Shown here one piece after another: positions 42,442-50,798 of a stretch of 64,000 bases of DNA. Position 1 is the first letter of the stretch, and the number at the start of each line of letters is the position of its first letter. This DNA is from JAUYQR01 sp031415015 (GTDB lineage Bacteria > Pseudomonadota > Alphaproteobacteria > Rhodobacterales > Rhodobacteraceae). The stretch is taken from positions 1-64,000 of the forward strand of contig JANOQT010000096.1 in the NCBI GenBank assembly GCA_031415015.1, in the 5' to 3' direction. The position numbers and the translations under genes are program-made. The notes under the pieces are model-generated. The model made no database searches, was not told the DNA's origin, and saw only the letters and a list, made by a program, of their open reading frames with translations.

Positions 42442-44457
42442 TTGGACATCCAGACACTCCGCACCAGCCACCCCGACCACTGGATGCGCGCGTGCGCCAT
42501 CCGCGCGCTGACGCTGGATGCGGTGGCGGCTGCCAACTCGGGCCACTCGGGGATGCCGATGGGCATGGCGGATGTGGCGACGGTGCTGTTTGCCAACCAT
42601 CTGAAGTTCGATCCGAAAGCGCCGCGTTGGGCCGACCGTGACCGGTTCATCCTGTCGGCGGGGCATGGGTCGATGCTGATCTATTCGCTGCTGTATCTGA
42701 CAGGCTACGCGGACATGACGCTGGACCAGATCAAGGGCTTCCGGCAATGGGGAATGATCACGGCAGGCCACCCGGAATACGGTCATGTCGCGGGGGTGGA
42801 GACGACGACCGGCCCGCTGGGTCAGGGCATCGCCAATGCGGTGGGCTTTGCGATTGCCGAGGAATCCCTGCGCGCCCGGTTCGGGGCCAAGGTGCAGGAT
42901 CACCACACCTATGTGATTGCGGGCGACGGGTGCCTGATGGAAGGCGTCAGCCACGAGGCCATCGGGTTGGCAGGCAAGCTGCAGCTTAGCCGTCTGATCG
43001 TGATGTGGGACAACAACGGCATCACCATCGACGGCAAGGTGTCGCTGTCGGACGTGACCGACCAGAAGGCGCGGTTTGCGGCGGCGGGCTGGGATGTGTT
43101 CGAATGTGATGGGCATGATCCCGTCGATATCGAGCGAGCGCTGGTGGCGGCGAAGGCTTCGGCAGGCCCGGCGATGATCGCCTGCAAGACCCATATCGCG
43201 CTGGGGCACGCGGCGCAGGATACCTCGAAGGGCCACGGGGCGCTGACCGATGTGGGTCAGATGGCGGCGGCAAAGGCGGCCTACGGCTGGACCGCCGGTT
43301 CGTTCGAAGTGCCCGGCCCGATCAAATCCTGGTGGGAGGGTCTGGGGGCCAAGGGTGCAGCCGCACGGGCGGAATGGGAGGCGCGGCTCGCCGCCCTGCC
43401 CGCCGCGCGACGGGCAGAGTTCGAGCGGATCTTTGCAGGCACCCCGTCCGCAAAGCTGGCGCTGGCCATCCGGGCGGTGAAAAAGCAGGCGGTGGCTGAC
43501 GCGCCAAAGCTTGCCACCCGTGCGGCATCGGAAAAGGTGCTGGCGGCGGTCAATCCGGTGATGATGGAAACCATCGGCGGATCGGCGGACCTGACCGGAT
43601 CGAACAACACCAAGACCGCCGATCTGGGGGTGTTCACCCCCGAAGACCGCAAGGGCCGCTACATCTATTTCGGCATCCGCGAGCATGGCATGGCGGCGGC
43701 GATGAACGGCATGGCGCTGCATGGAGGGGTGCGCCCGTATGGCGGCACCTTCATGTGCTTTACCGATTACGCCCGCCCCTCGATGCGGCTGTCGGCGCTG
43801 ATGGGCATTCCGGTGGTGTATGTCATGACGCATGACAGCATCGGTCTGGGCGAAGATGGCCCGACGCATCAACCCGTTGAGCATCTGGCAATTTCGCGCG
43901 CCACCCCGAACACGCTGGTGATCCGCCCCGCCGATCTGGTGGAAACCGCCGAGGCGTGGGAGATTGCGCTGAGCGAGGAAAAGCGGCCCACCGTGCTGGC
44001 GCTGAGCCGCCAGAACCTGCCCGCCGTGCGCAAAGTGCACCTGTCGCAGAACATGGTGGCCAAGGGCGCTTATGTGCTGGCCGAGGCGACGGGCAAGCGT
44101 CAGGTGATCCTGATGGCGACCGGGTCGGAGGTGGAAATTGCCCTGAAGGCCCGCGACATGCTGGAGGCCGACGGCATCGGCACCCGCGTGGTCTCAATGC
44201 CCTGCATGGAGCTGTTTGCGGCGCAGGACGAGGCGTGGCGCAAGCGGGTGCTGCCCGCAGGCCCGGTACGGATCGCCATCGAGGCGGGCGTGCGGCAGGG
44301 CTGGGATCGGTGGTTGCTGGGCGAGCGGGGCCGTGAGGCGAAGTCGGATTTCGTCGGCATGTCCAGTTTCGGTGCCAGCGCCCCGATGGAACGGCTTTAC
44401 AAGGAATTCGGCATCACCGCCGAGGCGACCGTGGCCAAGGCCCGCGCGCTGCTTTGA
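42442..44457 (+). CDS. tkt: Transketolase
   Basis: A 671-residue thiamine-diphosphate enzyme of the pentose phosphate and Calvin pathways. The ThDP motif begins in VIAGDGCLMEGVSHEA and continues MWDNNGITIDG. The pyrimidine domain has IREHGMAAAMNG. I choose TTG 42442 as start because AAAGGA lies 8 bases before it and MDIQTLRTSHPDHW is the usual N-terminus; another TTG at 42424 is in frame. It is followed by a GC hairpin. Confidence 0.95.
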   Translation: MDIQTLRTSHPDHWMRACAIRALTLDAVAAANSGHSGMPMGMADVATVLFANHLKFDPKAPRWADRDRFILSAGHGSMLIYSLLYLTGYADMTLDQIKGFRQWGMITAGHPEYGHVAGVETTTGPLGQGIANAVGFAIAEESLRARFGAKVQDHHTYVIAGDGCLMEGVSHEAIGLAGKLQLSRLIVMWDNNGITIDGKVSLSDVTDQKARFAAAGWDVFECDGHDPVDIERALVAAKASAGPAMIACKTHIALGHAAQDTSKGHGALTDVGQMAAAKAAYGWTAGSFEVPGPIKSWWEGLGAKGAAARAEWEARLAALPAARRAEFERIFAGTPSAKLALAIRAVKKQAVADAPKLATRAASEKVLAAVNPVMMETIGGSADLTGSNNTKTADLGVFTPEDRKGRYIYFGIREHGMAAAMNGMALHGGVRPYGGTFMCFTDYARPSMRLSALMGIPVVYVMTHDSIGLGEDGPTHQPVEHLAISRATPNTLVIRPADLVETAEAWEIALSEEKRPTVLALSRQNLPAVRKVHLSQNMVAKGAYVLAEATGKRQVILMATGSEVEIALKARDMLEADGIGTRVVSMPCMELFAAQDEAWRKRVLPAGPVRIAIEAGVRQGWDRWLLGERGREAKSDFVGMSSFGASAPMERLYKEFGITAEATVAKARALL

Positions 44458-44458
44458 T

Positions 44459-44830
44459 CTATGGGCGCAGGGCGTAGCGCCCTGCGCCGTGGGCGGCAAG
44501 GATCAGACACCCCCCGGCAATGGCCCAGTTCTTGACAAAAATCGACATTTGCCAAGGGTCGCCGGGGATGTAGTGAAACAGGCTGGTGACCGCGCAATAG
44601 GCGGCCAGTGCCACGGCCACCGGTCTGACCTTGACCCCCAGAACCAGCGCCACACCCGCCACCAGATTGAAGGCCAGCGCGGGCCAGACCAGCCACATCG
44701 GCCAGCCGCGCGCCGCCAGCAGAACCTCGACCGGCAGGGGGTTGCTGCCCTTTTGCAAGGCTCCGGCCAGAAAAAGCGCGGCGATCAGGATGCGACCGGC
44801 GAGGGTGGCCAGATCACCCGACCTGCGCAT
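44459..44830 (-). CDS. DoxX-family membrane protein
   Basis: A 123-residue protein with four predicted membrane helices (LAGRILIAALFLAGALQK, MWLVWPALAFNLVAGVALVL, VAVALAAYCAVTSLF, AIAGGCLILAAHG) and the DoxX pattern. The function is unclear; some relatives take part in thiosulfate or redox metabolism. Its ATG shares a base with the stop of the upstream DUF808 gene, so both form an operon. Confidence 0.8.
   Translation of the reverse strand: MRRSGDLATLAGRILIAALFLAGALQKGSNPLPVEVLLAARGWPMWLVWPALAFNLVAGVALVLGVKVRPVAVALAAYCAVTSLFHYIPGDPWQMSIFVKNWAIAGGCLILAAHGAGRYALRP
44464..44488 (+). terminator. GC hairpin after tkt, inside the doxX 3' end
   Basis: An 11-bp perfect stem GGCGCAGGGCG/CGCCCTGCGCC with loop TAG, 6 bases past the tkt stop. 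No T-tract follows. It overlaps the last codons of the convergent DoxX gene, so it could serve both strands. Confidence 0.5.
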
Positions 44831-45801
44831 CAGGCGGCTTTCTTCTTTGGCCAGACCGCCGCCAGCCCGGGGCCGATCAGGCGGGTCGCCACCGGGATCA
44901 GCAGCACGCCGAGGATCAGGCCGAAGATACCGTCAAGCGCCGCCGTCACCCCCCATTCCACCAGCCCGGCGGCCTGCGGGATGGCCAGCGCTGCAGTTTC
45001 GGCGATGTGGTGGATCGTCTCATAGGGCCAGGCCCACAGGTGCGTCACCTCCAGCCCGTGGATCACGATATTGCCGCCGACCCACAGCATCGCCGCCGTG
45101 CCGACCGTGGACAGGAAGGCCATCAGCTTTGGCATCGCCAGCACCAGCCCCCGCCCCAGCGCCCTGCCCCCGGAGGTACGCCCGGTGGCGGCCAGATGCA
45201 GGCCCACGTCATCCATCTTCACGATCAGCGCGACCGCGCCGTAGACCAGAACCGTGATGAACGCACCGACCACGGCCAGCGTCACCGCCTGCAGCCAGAA
45301 GCTGGGGCTTTCGATGGTGGCCAGCGCAATCGTCATGATCTCGGCCGACAGGATGAAATCGGTCTTGATCGCACCGGCAATCTTTTCTTCTTCCAGATGC
45401 GCGGGGTCTTTGGTGTCGAAATCCGCTTGCACCGCGTGATCGGCATGCGGGGCAAAGGCGTGCACGACCTTTTCGGCCCCCTCAAAACACAGATATGCCC
45501 CGCCCAGCATCAACAAGGGCGTGATAACCTGCGGCAGGAAATGGTCCAGCGCCAGCAGGCCGGGCAGCAGGATGATCAGCTTGTTCTTCAGTGACCCCCT
45601 GGCGATGCGCCAGATGATCGGCAGCTCGCGGTCGGCGGAAAAGCCGTGCACATACTTTGGCGTCACGGCGGCGTCGTCGATCACCACACCCGCCGCCTTG
45701 GCCCCGGCCTTTGCCGCCGCCGCTGCGATATCGTCCACCGAGGCGGCGGCGACCTTGGCGATGGCCGCCACATCGTCAAGAAGGGCTAGAAGTCCGCTCA
45801 T
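44830..45801 (-). CDS. DUF808 (YedI) family membrane protein
   Basis: A 323-residue inner-membrane protein starting MSGLLALLDDVAAIAKVAA, the hallmark of DUF808/YedI, with several hydrophobic helices from about residue 80 on (LIILLPGLLALDHFLPQVI, LQAVTLAVVGAFITVLVYG). The function is unknown. First gene of a two-gene operon with doxX. Confidence 0.85.
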   Translation of the reverse strand: MSGLLALLDDVAAIAKVAAASVDDIAAAAAKAGAKAAGVVIDDAAVTPKYVHGFSADRELPIIWRIARGSLKNKLIILLPGLLALDHFLPQVITPLLMLGGAYLCFEGAEKVVHAFAPHADHAVQADFDTKDPAHLEEEKIAGAIKTDFILSAEIMTIALATIESPSFWLQAVTLAVVGAFITVLVYGAVALIVKMDDVGLHLAATGRTSGGRALGRGLVLAMPKLMAFLSTVGTAAMLWVGGNIVIHGLEVTHLWAWPYETIHHIAETAALAIPQAAGLVEWGVTAALDGIFGLILGVLLIPVATRLIGPGLAAVWPKKKAA

Positions 45802-45886
45802 GCTACGCTCCCGTTGGTTGTGATGTCACTTAGCGCGACTTCGCGGTGCTGGCAAAGCCCGCGGTATGAATTCGGGCAATCGGGCC

Positions 45887-45916
45887 TTCACGCGGCCGTC
45901 AGAAATGCCGTATAGG
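45887..45916 (+). promoter_or_regulatory. Possible promoter of the small gene before gap
   Basis: TTCACG (45887-45892), 18 bases, TATAGG (45911-45916), 28 bases before the TTG start at 45944. The hexamers are moderate. Confidence 0.35.
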
Positions 45917-45943
45917 ACGGGGGCCTGACCATGGGACGGGGCC

Positions 45944-46087
45944 TTGACCAACAGCATCGCGCTTTTTCTCGGACTGTGTCTGGCTGTGGCCATCGGCGCG
46001 GATCTGTACGCCAATGACGCAGCAGCGGTGATGTTCACGATGCGCAAGTTCGCCGATCTGGTGGAATGGGTGGCCTTTTGGCGCTGA
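45944..46087 (+). CDS. Small single-helix membrane protein upstream of gap
   Basis: A 47-residue protein (MTNSIALFLGLCLAVAIGAD, a hydrophobic helix, then FADLVEWVAFWR at the C-terminus). It starts with TTG at 45944. I recall similar short proteins ending in an aromatic EW-AFWR-like motif directly before gap in Rhodobacteraceae; this is memory, not a search. The function is unknown. It lies 91 bases before gap, and a LacI-type operator sits in between. Confidence 0.65.
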   Translation: MTNSIALFLGLCLAVAIGADLYANDAAAVMFTMRKFADLVEWVAFWR

Positions 46088-46127
46088 CCGCGTCAAAGGA
46101 TAGTTGTAATCGGCGGGCATCTGCGGA

Positions 46128-46141
46128 TGTTACCGCTATCA
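46128..46141 (+). promoter_or_regulatory. LacI-type operator before gap
   Basis: TGTTACCGCTATCA fits TGTTANCGNTANCA, an imperfect palindrome with central CG typical of LacI-family regulators. It is 37 bases before the gap ATG. A second exact match to the same pattern lies at 47277-47290. CceR, the LacI-type central carbon regulator of Rhodobacter sphaeroides, is a candidate binder. Confidence 0.5.
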
Positions 46142-46178
46142 GGCGACCCTGAGTCGCATCCGGATGGAGGAAACTGTC

Positions 46179-47180
46179 ATGACCGTCAAAGTCGCCATCA
46201 ATGGCTTCGGGCGCATCGGCCGCAACGTGCTGCGCGCAATCGTGGAGTCGGGCCGCACCGATATCGAGGTGGTGGCGATCAACGATCTGGGGCCGGTGGA
46301 AACCAACGCTCACCTGCTGCGCTACGATTCGGTGCATGGCCGGTTCCCGGCGACGGTAACGACCGGGGCGGACTGGATCGACGTGGGGCGCGGCCACATG
46401 CTGGTGACGGCGCTGAAGAACCCGGCCGAACTGCCGTGGTCGAACGTCGATATCGTGCTGGAATGCACCGGCATCTTCACGTCGAAGGAAAAGTGCCAGG
46501 CGCATCTGGAAAACGGATCGAAGCGGGTGCTGATTTCTGCCCCCGGTGACGGTGCCGACAAGACCATCGTTTACGGGGTGAACCATGACACGCTGACTTC
46601 TGCTGATCTGATCGTGTCCAACGCGTCCTGCACCACGAACTGCCTGTCGCCGGTGGCGCAGGTGCTGAACCAGGCGATCGGGATCGAAAAGGGGATGATG
46701 ACCACGATCCACTCTTACACCGGGGACCAGCCGACGCTGGATACGATGCACAAGGATCTGTACCGGGGTCGCGCGGCGGCTCTGTCGATGATCCCGACTT
46801 CCACCGGGGCCGCAAAGGCCGTGGGGCTGGTGCTGCCAGAGTTGAAGGGCAAGCTGGACGGGTTCGCGATGCGGGTGCCGACGCCGAATGTTTCTGTGGT
46901 GGACCTGAAGTTCATCGCCAAGCGCGCGACGAGCGTCGAAGAGGTGAACGGGGCGATCAAGGCGGCGGCAGAGGGGCGGCTGAAGGGCATCCTTGGCTAC
47001 ACCGAAGAAAAGCTGGTCAGCTCGGATTTCAACCACGATCCGCATTCCAGCATCTTCCACATGGACCAGACCAAGGTGATGGACGGGACCTTCGTGTCGA
47101 TCCTGTCGTGGTATGACAACGAGTGGGGCTTCTCAAACCGCATGGCTGATACGGCTGTGGCGATGGGAAAGTTGATCTGA
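46179..47180 (+). CDS. gap: Glyceraldehyde-3-phosphate dehydrogenase, type I
   Basis: A 333-residue GAPDH. NAD binding is INGFGRIGRN; the catalytic cysteine is Cys151 in SNASCTTNCL; the C-terminus has WYDNEWGFSNRM. It works in glycolysis, gluconeogenesis and the Calvin cycle. ATG 46179 has GGAGG 8 bases upstream. It is transcribed with or just after the small membrane gene and ends at a good terminator. Confidence 0.97.
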   Translation: MTVKVAINGFGRIGRNVLRAIVESGRTDIEVVAINDLGPVETNAHLLRYDSVHGRFPATVTTGADWIDVGRGHMLVTALKNPAELPWSNVDIVLECTGIFTSKEKCQAHLENGSKRVLISAPGDGADKTIVYGVNHDTLTSADLIVSNASCTTNCLSPVAQVLNQAIGIEKGMMTTIHSYTGDQPTLDTMHKDLYRGRAAALSMIPTSTGAAKAVGLVLPELKGKLDGFAMRVPTPNVSVVDLKFIAKRATSVEEVNGAIKAAAEGRLKGILGYTEEKLVSSDFNHDPHSSIFHMDQTKVMDGTFVSILSWYDNEWGFSNRMADTAVAMGKLI

Positions 47181-47200
47181 ATTCGCTGTTTTTTCATAGA

Positions 47201-47224
47201 AAGGGCACCTGCGGGTGCCCTTTT
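47201..47224 (+). terminator. Intrinsic terminator of gap
   Basis: Nine-base stem AAGGGCACC/GGTGCCCTT (47201-47209, 47214-47222) with loop TGCG and four T, 20 bases after the gap stop. Confidence 0.78.
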
Positions 47225-47276
47225 GCGTTCCGAAAGCCATGCGTCAGGCGCATAGCCGCACCGCAGCATTGGGCGT

Positions 47277-47290
47277 TGTTAGCGGTACCA
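47277..47290 (+). promoter_or_regulatory. LacI-type operator before the DUF1127-like gene
   Basis: TGTTAGCGGTACCA matches TGTTANCGNTANCA exactly, as does the site before gap. It lies 66 bases before the ATG at 47356. Confidence 0.45.
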
Positions 47291-47355
47291 CTTTGCCTAC
47301 ATCATGGTCACGCAAGGAGAACAAGCAGACCCTTGCAGGATGAAAGGACACCAAG

Positions 47356-47526
47356 ATGATTACCGTGATCGACATGCTGAAGACCGCCGCCCGCAATTAT
47401 GCGCTGTACCGCACCACCCGTGACGAGATTGCCAACATGCCGCTGGATGTGGCGTTGGACCTTGGCATCTTCCGGGGCGACGCCGAGCGTATTGCCTATC
47501 AGGCTGTCTACGGCAACGCCGCCTGA
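47356..47526 (+). CDS. DUF1127-like small protein
   Basis: A 56-residue protein with the DUF1127-like pattern YRTTRDEIANMPLDVALDLG followed by IFRGDAERIAYQAVYG. AAAGGA precedes the ATG. Small DUF1127 proteins in alphaproteobacteria bind RNA or modulate phosphate and stress physiology; the role of this one is unknown. It lies between the gap terminator and the decayed PepSY locus. Confidence 0.7.
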   Translation: MITVIDMLKTAARNYALYRTTRDEIANMPLDVALDLGIFRGDAERIAYQAVYGNAA

Positions 47527-47541
47527 ACCGGGCTGCAAACC

Positions 47542-48178
47542 TCAAAAACAGATGAATGCTATGATACGGGGGCCTTGCGGCCCCCTTTTGGTTGTTCGTG
47601 CCTCATGGGTTGGTCGGTTGAGCATGCGCCGCAGAAGCGCGATGCGGCGGATCACCAGCCAGTCCAGCGCAGTGACGGCCAGAATGGCCGCACCCGCCAG
47701 CGGAAAGGCCAAGCCGAGCACCACGACGATTCCCATTGCCACGGGCCAGCTGAGCCCCGAGATCAGGAACACCAGCATCACCACCGACATCCAGAACCCG
47801 ACCACGCCATGCACCGATTTCCACAACGCGCAGGCCCCGCGCGGCGAGGTTTGGCACCATCAGCGAGGCCGCCCCTTGACCATTGCACGGCCAGTGCAGG
47901 TACAAGCCAGTGACCCACCATGATGATGCCAAGACTGGCCGCCGTCTCGGTCAGCCGGTCGCCAAGATCGCCGATCTGCAGGCTGCCGTGGCAAGGTCAC
48001 CGTTCACCTCGCTGAGCGCGCTGATCCACAGCATGATGAGGCCCGTCGTGGCCCGCATCAGCAGAAACGAGATCACGTAGAGACCCGCGTAGAAATGCCA
48101 GCGCCAGGCGGTGACGTAGAAGCGGTTACTTCGCTGGCCCTCGGCTGCGCCTTGAATTTCGGTTGTCGTCATGGGCAA
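47542..48178 (-). pseudogene. Decayed PepSY-associated transmembrane protein
   Basis: Pieces of a PepSY-TM iron-regulated membrane protein in order but in different frames: the N-terminus FYVTAWRWHFYAGLYVISFL with TGLIMLWISALSEVNGD, then SLQIGDLGDRLTETAASLGI, then VTGLYLHWPCNGQGAASL, then WKSVHGVVGFWMSVVMLVFL, and a C-terminal LGLAFPLAGAAILAVTALDW. At least two frameshifts and two internal deletions are evident, since intact relatives are about 400-480 residues and these pieces sum to under 210. The family is tied to siderophore, haem or copper handling. Confidence 0.78.
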
Positions 48179-48212
48179 ACCTCTCCTGTCTGATTGCGAT
48201 TGTACGCTGCGA

Positions 48213-48602
48213 TCAGATCAGAAGGGGCGGCGCCCGTGTGACAGGGCGTTGGAACTGGCGGGCGGCACGCAAGGGGGCCGGAACCGGCAGCGCAAGGCCG
48301 GAGGAGACCACCAGCCGCTGCGGCAAGACCTACCTGACCTGCGCCTCGGCAAGACTGTCGTGGGCCATCTGCCAGTCACAGTGAAGGTCACTTGCGCCCG
48401 GATCATCGGCGACGGGGGCACCGGTGACGGGGTCGATCTGCAGCGACACCGGCCCGTCACCGGTACAAAGCACCACGGTAAAACTGCCGTCATCCGCCCG
48501 ATGCGGCATGATCCCCGGCGCAAGCAGGGTCGTCAGAAAAAACGGCACCAGCAACAGTCAGTTCCGTAAATCTCGCAGAAAGTGGCGGGGCGCCTTACGC
48601 AT
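48213..48602 (-). pseudogene. Decayed DUF2946-like protein
   Basis: A frame from ATG 48602 has an internal TGA after 14 codons, then continues LLVPFFLTTLLAPGIMPHRA, DDGSFTVVLCTGDGPVSLQI and DLHCDWQMAH, and shifts frame before a typical C-terminus ending RAPPLLI at 48213. The pattern fits DUF2946, small proteins often encoded with TonB receptors and PepSY proteins. The stop plus the frameshift make it a pseudogene, decaying along with the PepSY gene 34 bases downstream. Confidence 0.7.
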
Positions 48603-48665
48603 GGTCAACAGCTTTAGCATAAGACCACCGGCCGGCAATTCGGCAGTGCAGGTGGCGGCGGGCTA

Positions 48666-49157
48666 TCAGCCGTACTTGCGGCGCAGCGCCTCGGCCACCG
48701 GGGGCGTGACGAACTTTGATACATCGCCGCCAAGGCGGGCGATTTCCTTCACCAGTTTGGACGCGATGGCCTGACGGCGGGCGTCGGCCATCATGAACAC
48801 CGTCTCGATGCTGGCATCCAGCGCGCGGTTCATGCCAACCATCTGGAATTCATACTCGAAATCCGCAACCGCCCGCAGGCCGCGCAGGATGATAGATGCG
48901 CCCACATCGCGGGCGCAGTCGATCAGCAGGTTTTCGAACGGGTGGACGATGATCTCGCCACCGGTCCTTGCGATGATGGCGGCGCATTCCGCCTCGACCA
49001 TGGCAACACGCTCTTCCAGGGTGAAAAGCGGGCCCTTGTCGCGGTTGATGGCAACGCCGATCACCAGCCGGTCGACCAGCGCCATGCCGCGCTGGATGAT
49101 GTCGACATGGCCAAGTGTCACCGGATCGAAGGTGCCGGGATATAGACCGATGCGCAT
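48666..49157 (-). CDS. coaD: Phosphopantetheine adenylyltransferase
   Basis: A 163-residue CoaD, fourth step of coenzyme A synthesis. The nucleotidyl transferase motif is YPGTFDPVTLGHVDII and the second motif is ILRGLRAVADFEYEFQM. ATG 49157 gives the normal length; the frame is open further upstream. Confidence 0.95.
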   Translation of the reverse strand: MRIGLYPGTFDPVTLGHVDIIQRGMALVDRLVIGVAINRDKGPLFTLEERVAMVEAECAAIIARTGGEIIVHPFENLLIDCARDVGASIILRGLRAVADFEYEFQMVGMNRALDASIETVFMMADARRQAIASKLVKEIARLGGDVSKFVTPPVAEALRRKYG

Positions 49158-49232
49158 GGCTGTCGCCCCCCTTAACCTTGCAACGGCACGCAACAATATT
49201 GCGCCCCTGCGCGCAAGGCAAAAAGTGCGGGT

Positions 49233-49667
49233 CTAGAACCCTTTGATCATGCCCTCCAGCGCGTCCTTTTCGGCCGACAGCTCTTCAAGCCGGGCCTTGA
49301 CCACGTCGCCGATGGATATGAGGCCGACCATTTCGTCACCTTCCATCACCGGCATGTGGCGGAACCGGCCATCGGTCATCTTCCGCAAGACGGCATCGGT
49401 CTGTTCGGTCCGGGCGCAAGAGACCAGCCGCGCCGTCATCATGCTGTCGACGCGGTCGGCAAGACAGGACGGCCCGCGCCGGCCAAGTTCGCGCACCACG
49501 TCGCGTTCCGACAGGATGCCTGTCACGTGCCGCCCGTCCGGCGATACGATCAATGCGCCGATCCGCCGTTTCGACAGCAGTTCGACCGCCTGTTCGACAG
49601 TCGCGTCGGGCGTGATCGTGACCACACCGTCATCGGATTTCGATTTGAGTATCTGGCTGACGAGCAT
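49233..49667 (-). CDS. CBS-domain pair protein
   Basis: A 144-residue protein made of two CBS domains (about residues 12-65 and 78-135; TPDATVEQAVELL, GILSERDVVRELG, RHMPVMEGDEMVGLISIGDV). CBS pairs bind adenosyl ligands and sense energy status. The start at ATG 49667 has GGAGACC before it. The partner is unknown. Confidence 0.85.
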   Translation of the reverse strand: MLVSQILKSKSDDGVVTITPDATVEQAVELLSKRRIGALIVSPDGRHVTGILSERDVVRELGRRGPSCLADRVDSMMTARLVSCARTEQTDAVLRKMTDGRFRHMPVMEGDEMVGLISIGDVVKARLEELSAEKDALEGMIKGF

Positions 49668-49803
49668 CGGGGTCTCCTCTCCCTTACTGTCGTTACAAGC
49701 GTCGGGGCGGGGGATGAGTCTGTCAAGGAATGGTTTTTGTGTGCTGAGTTTCGCCTCCGGGAAATCCTTTCCAAAACCGGAAGGTTGCGCGCATGGCGGC
49801 CCC

Positions 49804-50711
49804 CTACCCGTCCTGCATTGGCGGCTGACGGGCGGCGGTTTCCAGCCGGGCCATCTCGGCCCGGACCTCACGGGTCAACTGGTCGGCAAAGCGGTTCAGC
49901 CGCTCCAGCCGGCCGTCGCCTTCGTGGCGGATCAGCCAGAACGCACGGGTCAGGCTGATTTGTTCCGGGATGACCCGGACCAGTTCCGGTGCGGCAGGAA
50001 GGGCGAAGTCATGCACGATGCCAACCCCTGCCCCGTGGCGCAGCCAGTTCAGTTGCACGGACACGGAATTGGAGGTGAGCGTCGCCGGGCCCGCCCCGAT
50101 CTCGGTCAGGTAGTCCAGTTCCTTGTCGAAGATCATGTCGGGAATGTAGCCGACAAAGCGGTGGGATTGCAGGTCTTCGGGGCGGTGGATCGGGGTGTTC
50201 GTCAGGTAATCGCGGCTGGCGGCAAGGTGCAGGCGGTAATCGTCAGCTTCTGCACCGTCAGGCGGCCAGCCTCGGGACGGGAGACAGCGATGGCCATATC
50301 CGCCTCGCGCTTCGAGAGGTTGAAGACGCGCGGCAGGGCGACGATCTGGAGGTCAAGGCCGGGGTTGGCGTCACAGATGCGGGCAAGGACCTGGGGCAGC
50401 AGATAGTTGGCACAGCCATCCGGCGCGCCAATACGGATCTGGCCGGTCAGGCCTTCGGGACCGCTGAGGGCTTCGCCGGCGCGGTCAAAGGCGGCTTCGG
50501 CCTGTTCGGCATGCGGTAAAAGGCGGGTGCCCTCCTCTGTCAGGGCGTAGCCTTGCGGCGATTTGGCGAATAGCCGCGCGCTTATGGCAGATTCGAGGCG
50601 GGCAATGCGGCGGCCCACAGTGGCAGGGTCGATCTTCAGGCGCTTGCCCGCCGCCGAAAGGCTTTCACTGCGCGCCACGGCGAGGAAGATGCGGAGGTCG
50701 TCCCAGTCCAT
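49804..50711 (-). pseudogene. Frameshifted LysR-family regulator, divergent from mmsA
   Basis: The N-terminal part (MDWDDLRIFLAVARSESLSA, ATVGRRIARLESAI) reads from 50711 to about 50243. There a single missing base shifts the frame: the sequence reads KLTIT... and stops, whereas the other frame continues DYRLHLAASRDYL and then PIHRPEDLQSHRFVGYI to the end at 49804. Total length is 908 bases, one less than 303 codons. It is either a recent null mutation or a sequencing error. Its position divergent to mmsA suggests it controlled that gene. Confidence 0.8.
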
Positions 50712-50712
50712 C

Positions 50713-50768
50713 TTGCATTCCTGCAAAGTGCTTTTGAAAACTTGCCTCTGTTTGCGGCATTTCCGCAA
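50713..50768. promoter_or_regulatory. Two inverted repeats between LysR gene and mmsA
   Basis: TTGCATTCCTGCAA (50713-50726) and TTGCGGCATTTCCGCAA (50752-50768) are both perfect dyads with TTGC/GCAA ends, in the 87-base divergent promoter region. They are plausible operators for the adjacent LysR protein. Confidence 0.4.
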
Positions 50769-50798
50769 GGCTATTGTGCCTGAAAATGGAGGACGGCG

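Noticed and set aside
49233..49871. Longer CBS-domain protein starting at 49871
   Set aside because: The extra 68 residues overlap the 3' end of the LysR gene and have no domain pattern; ATG 49667 has a good ribosome site.
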